64,000 nt of DNA, taken from Agromyces badenianii (GTDB taxonomy: Bacteria > Actinomycetota > Actinomycetes > Actinomycetales > Microbacteriaceae). Location of the stretch: positions 1,116,001 through 1,180,000 of the forward strand of contig NZ_CP028913.1 in the NCBI RefSeq assembly GCF_003070885.1. The letters run 5' to 3'. The notes under the pieces are model-generated. The model was not told the DNA's origin, did no database searches, and was given only the letters and a program-made list of their open reading frames with translations. Each line of letters begins with the position of its first letter. The first letter of the stretch is position 1. Made by a program: the position numbers and the translations under genes. Shown piece by piece: positions 16,048 to 24,568 of the stretch.

Positions 16048-17064
16048 GTGATGCGTGCGATCGTGCTCGACCGATACGGCCCGCCCGAGCGGGTCCTGCG
16101 CCTCGCCGAGCTGCCCGAACCGGTGCCCGCTCACGGGGAGGTCGCCGTGCGCATCGCTGCGGTGTCGCTCAACTCGTGGGACGTCGACCTCGCGATCGGC
16201 GCGATGCTGACGCGTCTCGCGGCGCCGTTCAGTCCGAAGCATCGGGTGATCGGTTCGGATGTCTCGGGCGTGGTCGTCGCCGTGGGGCCCGGCGTCACCC
16301 GCCACCGTGTGGGCGATCCCGTCTTCGGCGAACTCTCGGCGTCGGGCTGGGGCGGTTTCGCCGAGATCGTCGTCGCGGCCGAGGGTGCGCTCGTGGCCAG
16401 GCCGCGGGGACTCGACGACATCACGGCCGCCGCGCTGCCGCAGGCCGCGAGCATGGCCTGGCAGGCGCTAAGCGGTGCAGAGGCCATCGCCCCCACCGAG
16501 GCCATCGCCCCCACCGAGGCCATCGCCTCAGGAGGCCCGCTGCACGCGCGACGCGTGCTCGTCGTCGGTGCCGGCGGGGGAGTCGGCACGTTCGCGATCC
16601 AGCTCGCGATCCTCGGCGGGGCGCACGTGACGGCGGTCGAACGGGCGGCATGGAAGCTCGACGCGCTCGCCGAGCTCGGTGCGGGCGCCGTCGGCACGAG
16701 CATCGACGACACGGCGACCTCGTCCGGGCGCTTCGACCTCATCCTCGACGTCGTCGGCGCACTGCCGCCGGCCCGAGCTCGAGCGCTGCTCGCGCCGGGC
16801 GGGCGCGCCGTCACGATCGGCGGCAGCCCGCGTCGCATCGCCCAGGTGCTCGGCGCGAGCGCGAGACCCGGTGGCACCGCGGCGCGGGTCGGGCTGCTCG
16901 TCGCCGTGCCCAACCGCGACCTGCCCGAACTCGCCGCGCTCGCCGTGGCGGGCGAGCTGCGGGCACTCGTCGACGGCCCGCACCCGCTCGAACAGGTTCC
17001 GCGTCAGCTCGCGCGGCTCCGCGCCGGCGACGTGCTCGGCAAGGCCGTCATCGAGATCGGCTGA
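16048..17064 (+). CDS. MDR-family NADPH:quinone reductase-like oxidoreductase
   Basis: A 338-residue medium-chain dehydrogenase/reductase of the zinc-independent quinone reductase group. The GroES-like half shows IVLDRYGPPERVLRL, GSDVSGVVVAVGPGVTRHRVGDPVFG and the PQAASMAWQAL segment. The Rossmann half carries VLVVGAGGGVGTFAIQLA. It should reduce quinones or enones using NADPH in the cytosol. An unusual insertion just before the Rossmann fold, EAIAPTEAIAPTEAIASGG, is encoded by an 18-bp tandem repeat and lies in a loop that tolerates change. GTG 16048 and ATG 16051 are adjacent alternative starts. Confidence 0.82.
   Translation: MMRAIVLDRYGPPERVLRLAELPEPVPAHGEVAVRIAAVSLNSWDVDLAIGAMLTRLAAPFSPKHRVIGSDVSGVVVAVGPGVTRHRVGDPVFGELSASGWGGFAEIVVAAEGALVARPRGLDDITAAALPQAASMAWQALSGAEAIAPTEAIAPTEAIASGGPLHARRVLVVGAGGGVGTFAIQLAILGGAHVTAVERAAWKLDALAELGAGAVGTSIDDTATSSGRFDLILDVVGALPPARARALLAPGGRAVTIGGSPRRIAQVLGASARPGGTAARVGLLVAVPNRDLPELAALAVAGELRALVDGPHPLEQVPRQLARLRAGDVLGKAVIEIG
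16480..16527 (+). repeat. 18-bp tandem repeat inside MDR gene
   Basis: The unit GAGGCCATCGCCCCCACC is present 2.7 times (16480, 16498, 16516). The unit length is a multiple of three, so copy-number change would keep the frame and add or remove six residues. Confidence 0.9.
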
Positions 17065-17126
17065 CCCCAGCGGGCGCTCGCCGGGTCGGGCGGCCGCAGG
17101 CGGCGTCCGCGCGGCATCCGCTCTGG

Positions 17127-17223
17127 TAGAGTATTGAGGTTGCCGTCATGACGGCCGCGCACAAAGAGAGCCCAGGCATTCGGCCACGGGCAGCGCGCAA
17201 CAAGGAGAAAGGGGATCCCATCT
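17127..17223 (+). promoter_or_regulatory. rpsO promoter and leader
   Basis: A TAGAGT -10 box (17127-17132) is followed by a perfect 14-bp palindrome, GCCGTCATGACGGC (17142-17155), and a ribosome site AAGGAGAAAGGGG ending about nine bases before the ATG. Leaders of rpsO in other bacteria bind S15 itself for feedback control. This leader could do the same, but I cannot show the fold. Confidence 0.5.
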
Positions 17224-17493
17224 ATGGCACTTGAAGCCGATGTCAAGAAGGCGATCATCGAAGAGTACGCGACGCACCCCGGTGACACTGGATCCCCCGA
17301 GGTTCAGATCGCGCTCCTCACGAAGCGAATCAAAGACCTCACCGAGCACCTGAAGGAGCACAAGCACGACCACCACTCGCGTCGTGGCCTGCTCCTCCTC
17401 GTCGGTCAGCGTCGTCGTCTGCTCGGCTACCTCGCCGACGTCGACATCAACCGCTACCGCAAGCTCATCGAGCGTCTCGGTCTGCGCCGCTAA
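17224..17493 (+). CDS. rpsO: Small ribosomal subunit protein S15
   Basis: An 89-residue primary binder of 16S rRNA that organises the platform of the 30S subunit. The sequence is standard and full length: [20 protein letters not shown], the conserved [11 protein letters not shown] stretch ([20 protein letters not shown]), and the closing [12 protein letters not shown]. It is followed by a strong terminator. In many actinobacteria rpsO sits directly upstream of pnp; here pnp is 16.5 kb away, so that pairing has been broken. Confidence 0.98.
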   Translation: MALEADVKKAIIEEYATHPGDTGSPEVQIALLTKRIKDLTEHLKEHKHDHHSRRGLLLLVGQRRRLLGYLADVDINRYRKLIERLGLRR

Positions 17494-17536
17494 GCGTCGT
17501 TCCGACGCGGCTCTCGTTGAACCCGCGAACTTCTTG

Positions 17537-17566
17537 CGAAAGCCCCCGCCTCGGCGGGGGCTTTCG
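17537..17566. terminator. Bidirectional terminator after rpsO
   Basis: A perfect 14-bp stem (CGAAAGCCCCCGCC and its complement) with a minimal loop. It carries an A-rich left arm and a TTTCG right arm, so it can work for rpsO and for the convergent CGNR gene. Confidence 0.85.
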
Positions 17567-17580
17567 TCATTCCCGCGGTG

Positions 17581-18126
17581 CTACTCGGCGCGAGCCCGGT
17601 GCGCCCGCGCAGCCATGCGGTTGCCGCACCGCGTGCTGCAGAATCGGCGGGAGGCGTTCCTCGACACGTCGACGAAGACGCCTTCGCAGTCGTCGGCTTC
17701 GCAGGCGCGCAGACGGTCCATGCCGTCGGCGCGGATGACGTCGACGAACGCCATCGCCGCCTCGACGAGGATGCGCTCGGCGAGTGGAGCCTGCAGCGAG
17801 GTGGCGTGCACGTGCCAATCGATGTCGTCATGGCGCACGAGCCTCGGCACGGCCCTCGCCTCGGCGAGGATCGCGTTCACCTCGGTCACCGCGTCGTCAC
17901 GGTCGAGGCGCCAGAGCGCGCGCAGGCGGTCGCGCGCGGCGGCCACGGCTGCGACCTCAGCGGCGTCGCCGTCGCGTCGCCCGGAGTATCGCCAGGCGTC
18001 GAGGATCGCGGTGAGCTGCTGCGCTGTCGCGAGCTCGTCGGCGCCCGATTCGGATGCCTCGGGCACGGTGTCGCCGAGCGCTGCGACGAAGCCGAGTGCG
18101 GCGATGGTGTCATCGGTGAAAATCAT
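17581..18126 (-). CDS. CGNR zinc-finger (ABATE domain) putative regulator
   Basis: A 181-residue protein with an N-terminal ABATE domain and a C-terminal CGNR zinc finger: LRACEADDCEGVFVDVSRN then RRFCSTRCGNRMAARAHRAR. Two cysteine pairs and the CGNR box are intact. The zinc finger is thought to bind DNA and the ABATE domain a small ligand, so such proteins are annotated as stress-linked regulators. It is divergent from the EamA transporter gene 94 bp away, which makes that exporter a plausible target. The start at 18126 has AGGAGT seven bases upstream; the frame extends to 18165 without support. Confidence 0.82.
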   Translation of the reverse strand: MIFTDDTIAALGFVAALGDTVPEASESGADELATAQQLTAILDAWRYSGRRDGDAAEVAAVAAARDRLRALWRLDRDDAVTEVNAILAEARAVPRLVRHDDIDWHVHATSLQAPLAERILVEAAMAFVDVIRADGMDRLRACEADDCEGVFVDVSRNASRRFCSTRCGNRMAARAHRARAE

Positions 18127-18220
18127 TTGACTCCTGACGGCTGGTGCCGGTACAGTCACGAGCATAACGTCGTTCGGTCATGACATGGGCCTGACGCCCG
18201 AAGTGGACGAGGAGACGCGG

Positions 18221-19222
18221 ATGCGCGGTTCGAAGGGTGCCCTCGGCATCGCGCTCGGCCTCGGCGCCGGGCTCGCCTTCGGCGCGGGCGGTGCGGTGGT
18301 GAAGCCGCTCCTCGAGGCGGGGTGGTCGCCGGGCGCCGCCGTCTTCGCGCGCATCGGCATCGCGGCACTCGTGCTCGCCGTTCCCGGGCTCATCGCGCTG
18401 CGATTCGACCTCCGGCCGTTGTGGCGGGCCCGCTGGACGGTGCTCGCCTATTCGCTCATCGCGGTCGTCGGCACGCAGCTCGCCTTCTACGCCTCGATCG
18501 CGCTCATCCCCGTGAGCACGACCCTGCTCATCGAGTACCTCGCGCCGGTCGCCCTCGTGCTCTTCGCATGGGCGCGTCAGCGCCGGGCACCCCAGCTGGT
18601 CGTGGTCGCGGGCTCCGTGCTCGCGATCGGGGGCCTCGTGCTCGTGATCGGACCGGGCGGCGGCGGCCTCGACGTCGTCGGACTGCTGCTCGCCGGCATC
18701 GCGATGCTCGGCGTCTGCGTCTACTACGTCCTTGGTGAGCGGGCGGATGCCTCGGTGCCGCCGATCGCCCTTGCGGCGAGCGGCTTCGTGGTGGGCGCCA
18801 TCGTGCTCGGCGCCACCGGTGCGATCGGCCTCGTGCCGTTCACGGCGGCCTTCGTCGAGGTGCCCTATCTCGGCACCGTCGCGCCGTGGTGGGTGCCCGT
18901 GCTCACGGTCGGCGTCGTCTCGACGGCGTTCGCATACGTCGCGGGCATCACCGCCATCCGCCTGCTCGGCACGCGGCTCTCGTCGTTCCTCGGGCTCTCC
19001 GAGGTGATCTTCGCCGCGATCGTCGCGTGGTTCGTGCTCGGCGAGGCGATCGCACCGCTGCAGGCGCTGGGCGGGCTGCTCATCCTCGGCGGCATCGTGC
19101 TCGTGCGCTTCGAGCGCCCGAGCGGTGCCGCCGCCATCGCGCTCGACATCGATCTCGTGCCCGTGCCGGCCGACGCCCCGCGCACGGAGACGCGGCGTGC
19201 TGAGCGACGTTCGCCGTCATAG
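18221..19222 (+). CDS. EamA-family (DMT) transporter
   Basis: An inner-membrane exporter of about 333 residues with ten predicted helices in two EamA repeats. The first repeat includes GAGLAFGAGGAVVKPLLEAGWSP and LIEYLAPVALVLFAW; the second ends ALGGLLILGGIVLVRFERP. Family members export amino acids or other metabolites. A charged 30-residue tail follows the last helix. AGGAG at 18210-18214 supports the start at 18221; an ATG at 18185 in frame would add 12 residues. Divergent from the CGNR regulator gene. Confidence 0.85.
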   Translation: MRGSKGALGIALGLGAGLAFGAGGAVVKPLLEAGWSPGAAVFARIGIAALVLAVPGLIALRFDLRPLWRARWTVLAYSLIAVVGTQLAFYASIALIPVSTTLLIEYLAPVALVLFAWARQRRAPQLVVVAGSVLAIGGLVLVIGPGGGGLDVVGLLLAGIAMLGVCVYYVLGERADASVPPIALAASGFVVGAIVLGATGAIGLVPFTAAFVEVPYLGTVAPWWVPVLTVGVVSTAFAYVAGITAIRLLGTRLSSFLGLSEVIFAAIVAWFVLGEAIAPLQALGGLLILGGIVLVRFERPSGAAAIALDIDLVPVPADAPRTETRRAERRSPS

Positions 19223-19238
19223 TCGGCCGTGCAGGGCG

Positions 19239-19250
19239 TAGCGTCGAGGC
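19239..19250 (+). promoter_or_regulatory. -10 box, leaderless start of PLP enzyme
   Basis: TAGCGT at 19239-19244 ends six bases before the ATG at 19251. Confidence 0.5.
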
Positions 19251-20453
19251 ATGACCCGCGCCGATTGGACCCGACTCGCCGACACCACCCAGGCGGTGCA
19301 CGCCGGCAATGCCGTCGATGGCGGTTCGGGGGCGATCCGCACTCCGATCGTGATGGCGAACTCCTACGCGCTGCCCGACGATCCGTCGACGATGAGCTGG
19401 TCGGGCACCGAGGCGCCGCTGTACACGCGCAACTCGGGTGCGAACCAGATCGGCCTGCAGAAGAAGCTCGCGATCCTCGAGCACGGGGAGGACGCCGTCG
19501 TGCTCGCTTCGGGCGTCGCAGCGCTGCACGCCGTCTTCTTCACATTCCTGAAGTCGGGCGACCACGTGATCGTGTCGGATGTCTCGTACGAGGCGACGTA
19601 CCGGCTGTTCACGGAGCTCCTGCCCGACAAGTACGGCATCCACGCCGACTTCGTCGACACGAGCGACCTCGCGGCCGTGCGCGCGGCGCTGCGGCCGAAC
19701 ACCCGACTCGTGCACATCGAGGCGATCGCGAATCCGACGACGAAGGTGACGGATGTCGCCGGCGTCGCGGCGATCGCCCACGGGGCAGGCGCCCTGCTCA
19801 GCGTCGACTCGACGTTCACGCCGCCGCCGTTCTTCCGCCCGCTCGATCACGGCGCCGACCTCTCGGTGCACTCGCTCACGAAGTACATCAACGGGCACGG
19901 TGACGCCATGGGCGGCGCCGTGATCGGCCGCCGCGAACTCGTGGCCGAGCTGAAGTCCGACGCCATGGTCGACGTCGGCGGGGTGATCAGCCCGTTCAAC
20001 GCGTGGCTCATCATGCGCGGATCCGTGACGCTGCCGCTGCGACTGCGGCAGACCTTCGCGACTGCGCTGCGCGTCGCCGAGGCGCTCGAGTCCGACCCGC
20101 GCATCGCGTTCACGGCGTACCCGGGGCTCACGAGCCATCCGCAGCACGAGGTGGCGACCGAGCAGTTCGGCGGTGCATACGGCGGGGTGATGTCGTTCGC
20201 GGTCGATGGCGGCCCCGAAGTGCAGAACGCCTTCGTCGCGGCCCTGCGCATCGTGACCTCCGCGGTGTCGCTCGGGCACGACGAGTCCCTCATCGTGCAC
20301 GTCGGCACCACCGGGCCGCGCGTCGCGTTCTACCCCGATGGATTCAAGCGCTACGGACACCTGCGCTTCTCGATCGGGCTCGAAGACGCCGACGACCTCA
20401 TCGCCGACCTGCGTCAGGCCCTCGACGTCGCCGTCGGGCCCATCGAAGCCTGA
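19251..20453 (+). CDS. Cys/Met-metabolism PLP-dependent enzyme (trans-sulfuration family)
   Basis: A 400-residue fold-type I PLP enzyme of the cystathionine gamma-synthase/gamma-lyase/methionine gamma-lyase group. The PLP lysine is Lys211 in SVHSLTKYINGHGD, the phosphate-binding AVVLASGVAALHAV and the IEAIANPTTKVTD cofactor-stacking region are intact, and LRFSIGLEDADDLI is the usual family ending. It should perform beta- or gamma-elimination or replacement on sulfur amino acids. The exact member is unclear, because the usual SGMAA is SGVAA and the tyrosine-rich YTRNSGANQ segment is divergent. There is no methionine-pathway neighbour. Confidence 0.83.
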   Translation: MTRADWTRLADTTQAVHAGNAVDGGSGAIRTPIVMANSYALPDDPSTMSWSGTEAPLYTRNSGANQIGLQKKLAILEHGEDAVVLASGVAALHAVFFTFLKSGDHVIVSDVSYEATYRLFTELLPDKYGIHADFVDTSDLAAVRAALRPNTRLVHIEAIANPTTKVTDVAGVAAIAHGAGALLSVDSTFTPPPFFRPLDHGADLSVHSLTKYINGHGDAMGGAVIGRRELVAELKSDAMVDVGGVISPFNAWLIMRGSVTLPLRLRQTFATALRVAEALESDPRIAFTAYPGLTSHPQHEVATEQFGGAYGGVMSFAVDGGPEVQNAFVAALRIVTSAVSLGHDESLIVHVGTTGPRVAFYPDGFKRYGHLRFSIGLEDADDLIADLRQALDVAVGPIEA

Positions 20454-20464
20454 GCGGCGCTGCC

Positions 20465-20477
20465 TAGACTCGGGTTC
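20465..20477 (+). promoter_or_regulatory. -10 box, leaderless start of LLM gene
   Basis: TAGACT at 20465-20470 ends seven bases before the ATG at 20478, only 11 bp after the preceding stop. Confidence 0.5.
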
Positions 20478-21365
20478 ATGCGTTTCGGAATCGTCATCCT
20501 CCCGCAGCACGACTGGCCCGCCGCCGCCCGGTACTGGCGCGGCGCCGAAGAGCTCGGCTTCGATCATGCCTGGACCTACGACCACCTCTCGTGGCGAGGT
20601 CTCGCGGGCGAGCGGTGGCACGCGACGGTGCCCACGCTCACCGCGGCCGCGATGGTCACCGAGCGCATCGGGCTCGGCACCTTCGTGGCGAGCCCGAACT
20701 ACCGGCATCCGGTGCCCTTCGCGAAGGATGTCGCGACCCTCGACCAGATCTCGGGCGGCAGGCTGCTGCTCGGCCTCGGTTCCGGAGGAACCGGGTTCGA
20801 CGCGTACGTGCTCGGCCAGCCCGAGTACACGCCCCGGCAGCGCTTCGAGCGGTTCGTCGAGTTCAGCGAGGCCCTCGACGTGCTGCTGCGGTTCGAACGA
20901 CCGGGGTCGGGCGGCATCTCGTTCGAGGGGCAGTGGTTCACGGCGTCGGGGGCGCGCATGGTCGGCGAGCCGGCGCAGCGCCCGCGCATGCCGCTGCACC
21001 TCGCCGCCGACGGCCCGAAGGGAGTCGCTTTCGCGGCGCGCCTCGGCGACGGCTGGGTGACCACGGGCGGCGCCGACGACGGCACGGATGCCTGGTGGCG
21101 CCGCGTGGCGGAGCTGAGCGCGCGGCTCGACGAGGCCTGCGCGGCCGGCGACCGGGATCCGTCGAGCCTCGATCGCACGCTGTTGCTCGATTCCGAGGCG
21201 CGGTACAGCCTCGCGAGTGCCGCGGCCTTCGAAGACGCCGTCGGGCGGGCGGCCGAGGCCGGCTTCACCGACGTCATCTCGCACTGGCCGCGGGAGCACG
21301 GCCTCTACGCCGGCGACGAGTCGGTGCTCGACGAGGCCGCGCGGCTCATGAGCACCTGGCGGTGA
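20478..21365 (+). CDS. LLM-class flavin/F420-dependent oxidoreductase
   Basis: A 295-residue luciferase-like TIM-barrel enzyme. The N-terminal FGIVILPQHDW, the WTYDHLSWRGL strand with its active-site histidine, the TERIGLGTFVASPNYRHPVPFAKDVATLDQISGGR block and the GLGSGG turn are diagnostic. Actinobacterial members mostly use coenzyme F420, some FMN. Substrates range from alkanesulfonates to sugars and xenobiotics and cannot be inferred here. It has its own leaderless promoter and stands alone. Confidence 0.82.
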   Translation: MRFGIVILPQHDWPAAARYWRGAEELGFDHAWTYDHLSWRGLAGERWHATVPTLTAAAMVTERIGLGTFVASPNYRHPVPFAKDVATLDQISGGRLLLGLGSGGTGFDAYVLGQPEYTPRQRFERFVEFSEALDVLLRFERPGSGGISFEGQWFTASGARMVGEPAQRPRMPLHLAADGPKGVAFAARLGDGWVTTGGADDGTDAWWRRVAELSARLDEACAAGDRDPSSLDRTLLLDSEARYSLASAAAFEDAVGRAAEAGFTDVISHWPREHGLYAGDESVLDEAARLMSTWR

Positions 21366-21421
21366 AGCGGGCGGCGGCCGCCTCGAGCGGCCGTTGGTGC
21401 CGAGGCATCCGGTGCCCGAGG

Positions 21422-21434
21422 TAGCCTGACTCTC
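21422..21434 (+). promoter_or_regulatory. -10 box, leaderless start of membrane protein gene
   Basis: TAGCCT at 21422-21427 ends seven bases before the ATG at 21435. Confidence 0.5.
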
Positions 21435-22049
21435 ATGCCTGCGCCCCGTTCGAAGCCGTTGCTCGCCTGGGAGCCGCTCCCGTACCTCGTCGTGTTCGTG
21501 CTGCTGATCCTGACGGGCATCGTGCGACCGGATGCCGCGCCGTGGCTGCTCTGGCCCTTCCTCCTGCTGCTCGTCGCGGCCGTCGTCTGGCTCGTCGTCG
21601 GACTCGTGCGCGGGGCGCGAACGGCGAACCCCGATCTGTGGGGCGACCTCGCGAGCCTCGACGGCCTCGACATCGTCGAGGTGCCGCGGGTCGAACGCGA
21701 GGTGCGGGCGGTTGCGCCGGTGGCCGACACGCATCGCCACCAGCCGGCGATCGAGCTGGCACGCCTGTACGGCGGGCCCGAGCAGCAGGCCGTGCTCGTG
21801 CCGCGGGCGAGTCGCTGGCTCTCACGTCGGTACCGCATCGGGGTGCAGCTCGTCGGCGGCGATCGCCCTCGTCATGCCGGCTTCCTCGGCGAAGCGGTCG
21901 ACGACCGCTGGCGCGAGTTGCTCGACGAGCTGCTCGAGCGGGGCCGATTCGTGCGGGTGCCGGCGCTCATCACCGGTGACTCGCGCCCCTACGGGGTAGA
22001 GCTCGATCTCAGCGGCCTCGACCGCATGGGCGGCGCCGCCGACGGGTGA
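21435..22049 (+). CDS. Membrane-anchored protein of unknown function
   Basis: A 204-residue protein I do not recognise. Two adjacent membrane helices lie at about residues 15-60 (YLVVFVLLILTGIV and LLWPFLLLLVAAVVWLVVGLV). They are followed by a soluble domain of about 140 residues rich in charged and hydrophobic residues, with no cysteines and no obvious catalytic motif. The topology suggests a hairpin anchor with the domain in the cytosol. It has its own leaderless-type promoter and converges with the thioredoxin gene, 39 bp away. Confidence 0.6.
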   Translation: MPAPRSKPLLAWEPLPYLVVFVLLILTGIVRPDAAPWLLWPFLLLLVAAVVWLVVGLVRGARTANPDLWGDLASLDGLDIVEVPRVEREVRAVAPVADTHRHQPAIELARLYGGPEQQAVLVPRASRWLSRRYRIGVQLVGGDRPRHAGFLGEAVDDRWRELLDELLERGRFVRVPALITGDSRPYGVELDLSGLDRMGGAADG

Positions 22050-22088
22050 GGTACCTACCCGCCAGCACTGCGCGGGCGTTCGGCCGGC

Positions 22089-22466
22089 TCAGGCCGACGC
22101 TTCCTCGGCTTCCTGCTTGTCGAGGTCGGCGCGAACCTGTTCCATGTCGAGCTCCCGCACTTGCGAGATGAGTTCGTCGAGCATCGGCCGGGGCAGGGCG
22201 CCGGCCTGCGCGAAGACGCCGATGCCGTCTTTGAAGGCCATGATGGTCGGAATCGACGTGATGTTCATGGCCGCGGCCAGCTGCTGCTGGTCTTCGGTGT
22301 CGACCTTCGCGAAGGTGAGGTCGGGGTTCGCCTCGGCGGCGGCCTCGTAGTTCGGCGCGAACTGCAGGCACGGCCCGCACCACCCGGCCCAGAAGTCGAC
22401 GAAGACGGTGCCGCCCTCGAGGATGGTCTTCTCGAAGGTGTCCAGGGTGAGCGCCACGGTAGCCAT
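22089..22466 (-). CDS. Thioredoxin family protein
   Basis: A 125-residue cytosolic thioredoxin. The redox motif WCGPC has Cys30 and Cys33, preceded by VFVDFWAG, with the cis-proline in ITSIPTIMAFKDG. A 20-residue acidic C-terminal extension goes beyond the usual fold. It should reduce protein disulfides with electrons from thioredoxin reductase; no trxB is nearby. The transcript seems leaderless: TAGTCT on the minus strand (22478-22473) ends six bases before the ATG. Confidence 0.92.
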   Translation of the reverse strand: MATVALTLDTFEKTILEGGTVFVDFWAGWCGPCLQFAPNYEAAAEANPDLTFAKVDTEDQQQLAAAMNITSIPTIMAFKDGIGVFAQAGALPRPMLDELISQVRELDMEQVRADLDKQEAEEASA

Positions 22467-22472
22467 GCATCC

Positions 22473-22599
22473 AGACTAGGCGGGCTCGCTGTGGCCGCGC
22501 CCGGTGTTCGCTCAGCGCGAGCGATGCGGAATCACGACGGTGGGAAATCGTCGGCGGTGTTCCGTGCATGGGGCCGGTCGTCGCCGGTATCGTGAGGGC
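22473..22599. promoter_or_regulatory. Divergent promoter region, thioredoxin and alpha/beta hydrolase
   Basis: Two leaderless-type boxes face outward: TAGTCT for thioredoxin (minus strand, 22478-22473) and TATCGT (22588-22593) six bases before the GTG 22600 of the hydrolase. The rest of this interval shows no gene. Confidence 0.5.
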
Positions 22600-23568
22600 G
22601 TGGTCGCATTCGGAGGCGCACGCGGGTCATTCCGTCGGCGCGGCCCGGCGACCGAGGGGGCATCGGGGCCGGAGGCCGCCGTCGATTCCGCGCGCCTCGC
22701 CGACGAGGCCATTCCCGACATCGACTGGCGGATCTTCCCGGAAGACGCCGAGCACTCGATGTTCGAGGCGCCGAGCGGTGCGCTCGCCCGAGTCGCCGTG
22801 GGCCCATCGCACGGGCCGCGCGTCGTGCTCGTGCCCGGGGCCACGGGTTCGAAAGAGGACTTCGTGCTGATGATGCCGCTCTTCGCAGGGGCCGGCTATC
22901 GGGCGGAGTCCTTCGACCTCGCCGGGCAGTACGAGTCGTGGCGCGCCGGGCCGTCGAACCTCGACCCGCCGCGAAGCCGCTACGACGAGCGGCTCTTCCT
23001 CGACGACCTGCTCGCCGTGCTCGACGACGGGTCGGCTCCGGCGCACGTGCTCGGCTACAGCTTCGCCGGCACGCTCGCCGAGCTCGCGTTGCTCGAGCGG
23101 CCGGAGCTGTTCGCGAGTCTCACCCTCTTGAGCGCCCCGCCCGAGCCCGGGCAGGCGTTTCGCGGGGTCAAGCGCATCGGGCCGATCAGCGCCTTCACGT
23201 CGCCGCGTCAGGGTGCATCGCTCATGCTCTGGGGCATCCGGAACAACCTCAATCGGGTTCCGCCGCGTCGGCTCCGGTTCGTGCGCGACCGATTCGCCCT
23301 GACCCGCCGCGAGAGCGTCGACGACATCATCGCGCTCATGATGCGCACCCCCGATCTGCGCGCCGGGCTCACCGCCGCCCATGTTCCGAAGCTCGTCGCA
23401 GTCGGGGAGCACGACCTGTGGCCGCGAGAGCTGCACGAGCGGTTCGCGCGCGAGATCGGTGCGCGCCTGGCGGTGTATCCGACGGGACACAGCCCGTGCG
23501 AGACCGCGCCCCACCAACTCGTGCGCGACATGCTCGAGCTGTTCGCCGAGACCGACGCCACGCCGTAG
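22600..23568 (+). CDS. Alpha/beta hydrolase
   Basis: A 322-residue cytosolic hydrolase. The family layout is clear: strand VVLVPGATGSKEDF with the oxyanion loop, nucleophile elbow GYSFAGT (Ser), acid segment VAVGEHDLWPRELH, and the closing histidine in YPTGHSPCETAP, which is shifted but plausible. The substrate is unknown; esters or lactones are likely. The start at GTG 22600 is chosen because TATCGT lies exactly six bases upstream. A longer frame from 22504 would run through the divergent promoter and adds a low-complexity basic N-terminus. Confidence 0.78.
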   Translation: MVAFGGARGSFRRRGPATEGASGPEAAVDSARLADEAIPDIDWRIFPEDAEHSMFEAPSGALARVAVGPSHGPRVVLVPGATGSKEDFVLMMPLFAGAGYRAESFDLAGQYESWRAGPSNLDPPRSRYDERLFLDDLLAVLDDGSAPAHVLGYSFAGTLAELALLERPELFASLTLLSAPPEPGQAFRGVKRIGPISAFTSPRQGASLMLWGIRNNLNRVPPRRLRFVRDRFALTRRESVDDIIALMMRTPDLRAGLTAAHVPKLVAVGEHDLWPRELHERFAREIGARLAVYPTGHSPCETAPHQLVRDMLELFAETDATP

Positions 23569-23611
23569 CCCGCCATGGCCCGAGCGTCGCGCGGCCCGCG
23601 CGGCCGCGCGG

Positions 23612-24412
23612 TCAGGCCGGGACCGGCTCCTCGCCGTCGGCCTCGGGATTCGTCGGTGCAACGGGCGCCCCCTCCCAGACCCACGCGGCGGCGCTGCGGC
23701 GCTCGCTGCGCCGGGTCAGCGGCGGCCATTCGCGCGACTCCACCGACATCGTGTGGAAGGCCATCCGCACCCGCCGGGCGAGGCCGCTGAAACTGTCGAA
23801 CGGCCGCGCGGAGACGCCGACGAGGAGGTGACGGTCGCGCACGACCGTCATCCCGGGCTGCATCCACCAGGCGAGGTCGAGGTCGTCATGCAGGTCGGCG
23901 CGATCGCGGTGCACGATATCGCGCAGCCGGCTCCAGGCGTCGGCCCGGATCGCGTAGTTCGATCCGAAGATCGGCGGGTGGCCGAGCAGGGCCCCGATGA
24001 CCGTGAAGTAGCCGCCGATGTAGATGTTGCGGGCGATCCAGCGCACGAGCGCGTTCCTGCCGTAGAAGGTGCCGCCGTTGGTGACGACCGTCGGCCGGTC
24101 GGCCCGGTTCATGCGTCGCTCGACCTCGGCGAGCCAGTCGGGCGCGGGCACCGAGTCGGCATCGAGACGGGCGAGCAGCTCGCCGGATGCCGCGTCGAAG
24201 CCCGCCGCGGTCGCGGGCCAGATGCCGCGCCGCGGTTCGTGCACGACCCAGGCGCCCGCCGCTCGGCCGACGTCGGCCGTGGCATCCGTTGAACCGTTGT
24301 CGACGACGATGATCTCGTCGGCGCGCCGGGTCTGCTTCGCGAGCGCGTCGAGGCAAGCGGTGAGGAACTCCGCGTCGTTCAAGCTCGGAACGATGACCGA
24401 AATCGTGCGCAT
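23612..24412 (-). CDS. Glycosyltransferase family 2
   Basis: A 266-residue GT-A fold glycosyltransferase. The nucleotide-binding start TISVIVPSLNDAEFLTACLDAL, the IIVVDNGSTDATA motif and the DxD metal site in RLDADSVPAPDW are all present, followed by the acceptor-side FGSNYAIRADAW and DLHDDLDLAWWM. It probably adds a sugar to a cell-surface lipid or polymer from the cytosolic face of the membrane. There is no strong transmembrane segment. The start at 24412 lies seven bases after TAGACT, a leaderless pattern. There is no glycan cluster around it. Confidence 0.85.
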   Translation of the reverse strand: MRTISVIVPSLNDAEFLTACLDALAKQTRRADEIIVVDNGSTDATADVGRAAGAWVVHEPRRGIWPATAAGFDAASGELLARLDADSVPAPDWLAEVERRMNRADRPTVVTNGGTFYGRNALVRWIARNIYIGGYFTVIGALLGHPPIFGSNYAIRADAWSRLRDIVHRDRADLHDDLDLAWWMQPGMTVVRDRHLLVGVSARPFDSFSGLARRVRMAFHTMSVESREWPPLTRRSERRSAAAWVWEGAPVAPTNPEADGEEPVPA

Positions 24413-24511
24413 CACGGCGAGTCTAGCCATCGGGCCGCGTTGTGACGCAGGTTCCCCGCGTCATGTCGGCCGATTCGAATCAAGGGCTGTCGCGCATGGG
24501 AGACAAACTCA

Positions 24512-24568
24512 TATGCTAACCCCCGACCGGGGGTCGACGGAGACGAACCGGTGACGGAAGGCGAGACG
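24512..24568 (+). promoter_or_regulatory. Promoter and leader hairpin of M28 peptidase
   Basis: TATGCT (24512-24517) is a good -10. It is followed at once by a stem-loop ACCCCC-GACC-GGGGGT (24519-24534) at the likely 5' end of the mRNA, and then GGAAGG before the ATG at 24569. A 5' hairpin may stabilise the transcript. Confidence 0.5.

Noticed and set aside
19080-21740. An 886-codon minus-strand frame
   Set aside because: Antisense to three genes with clear family motifs.
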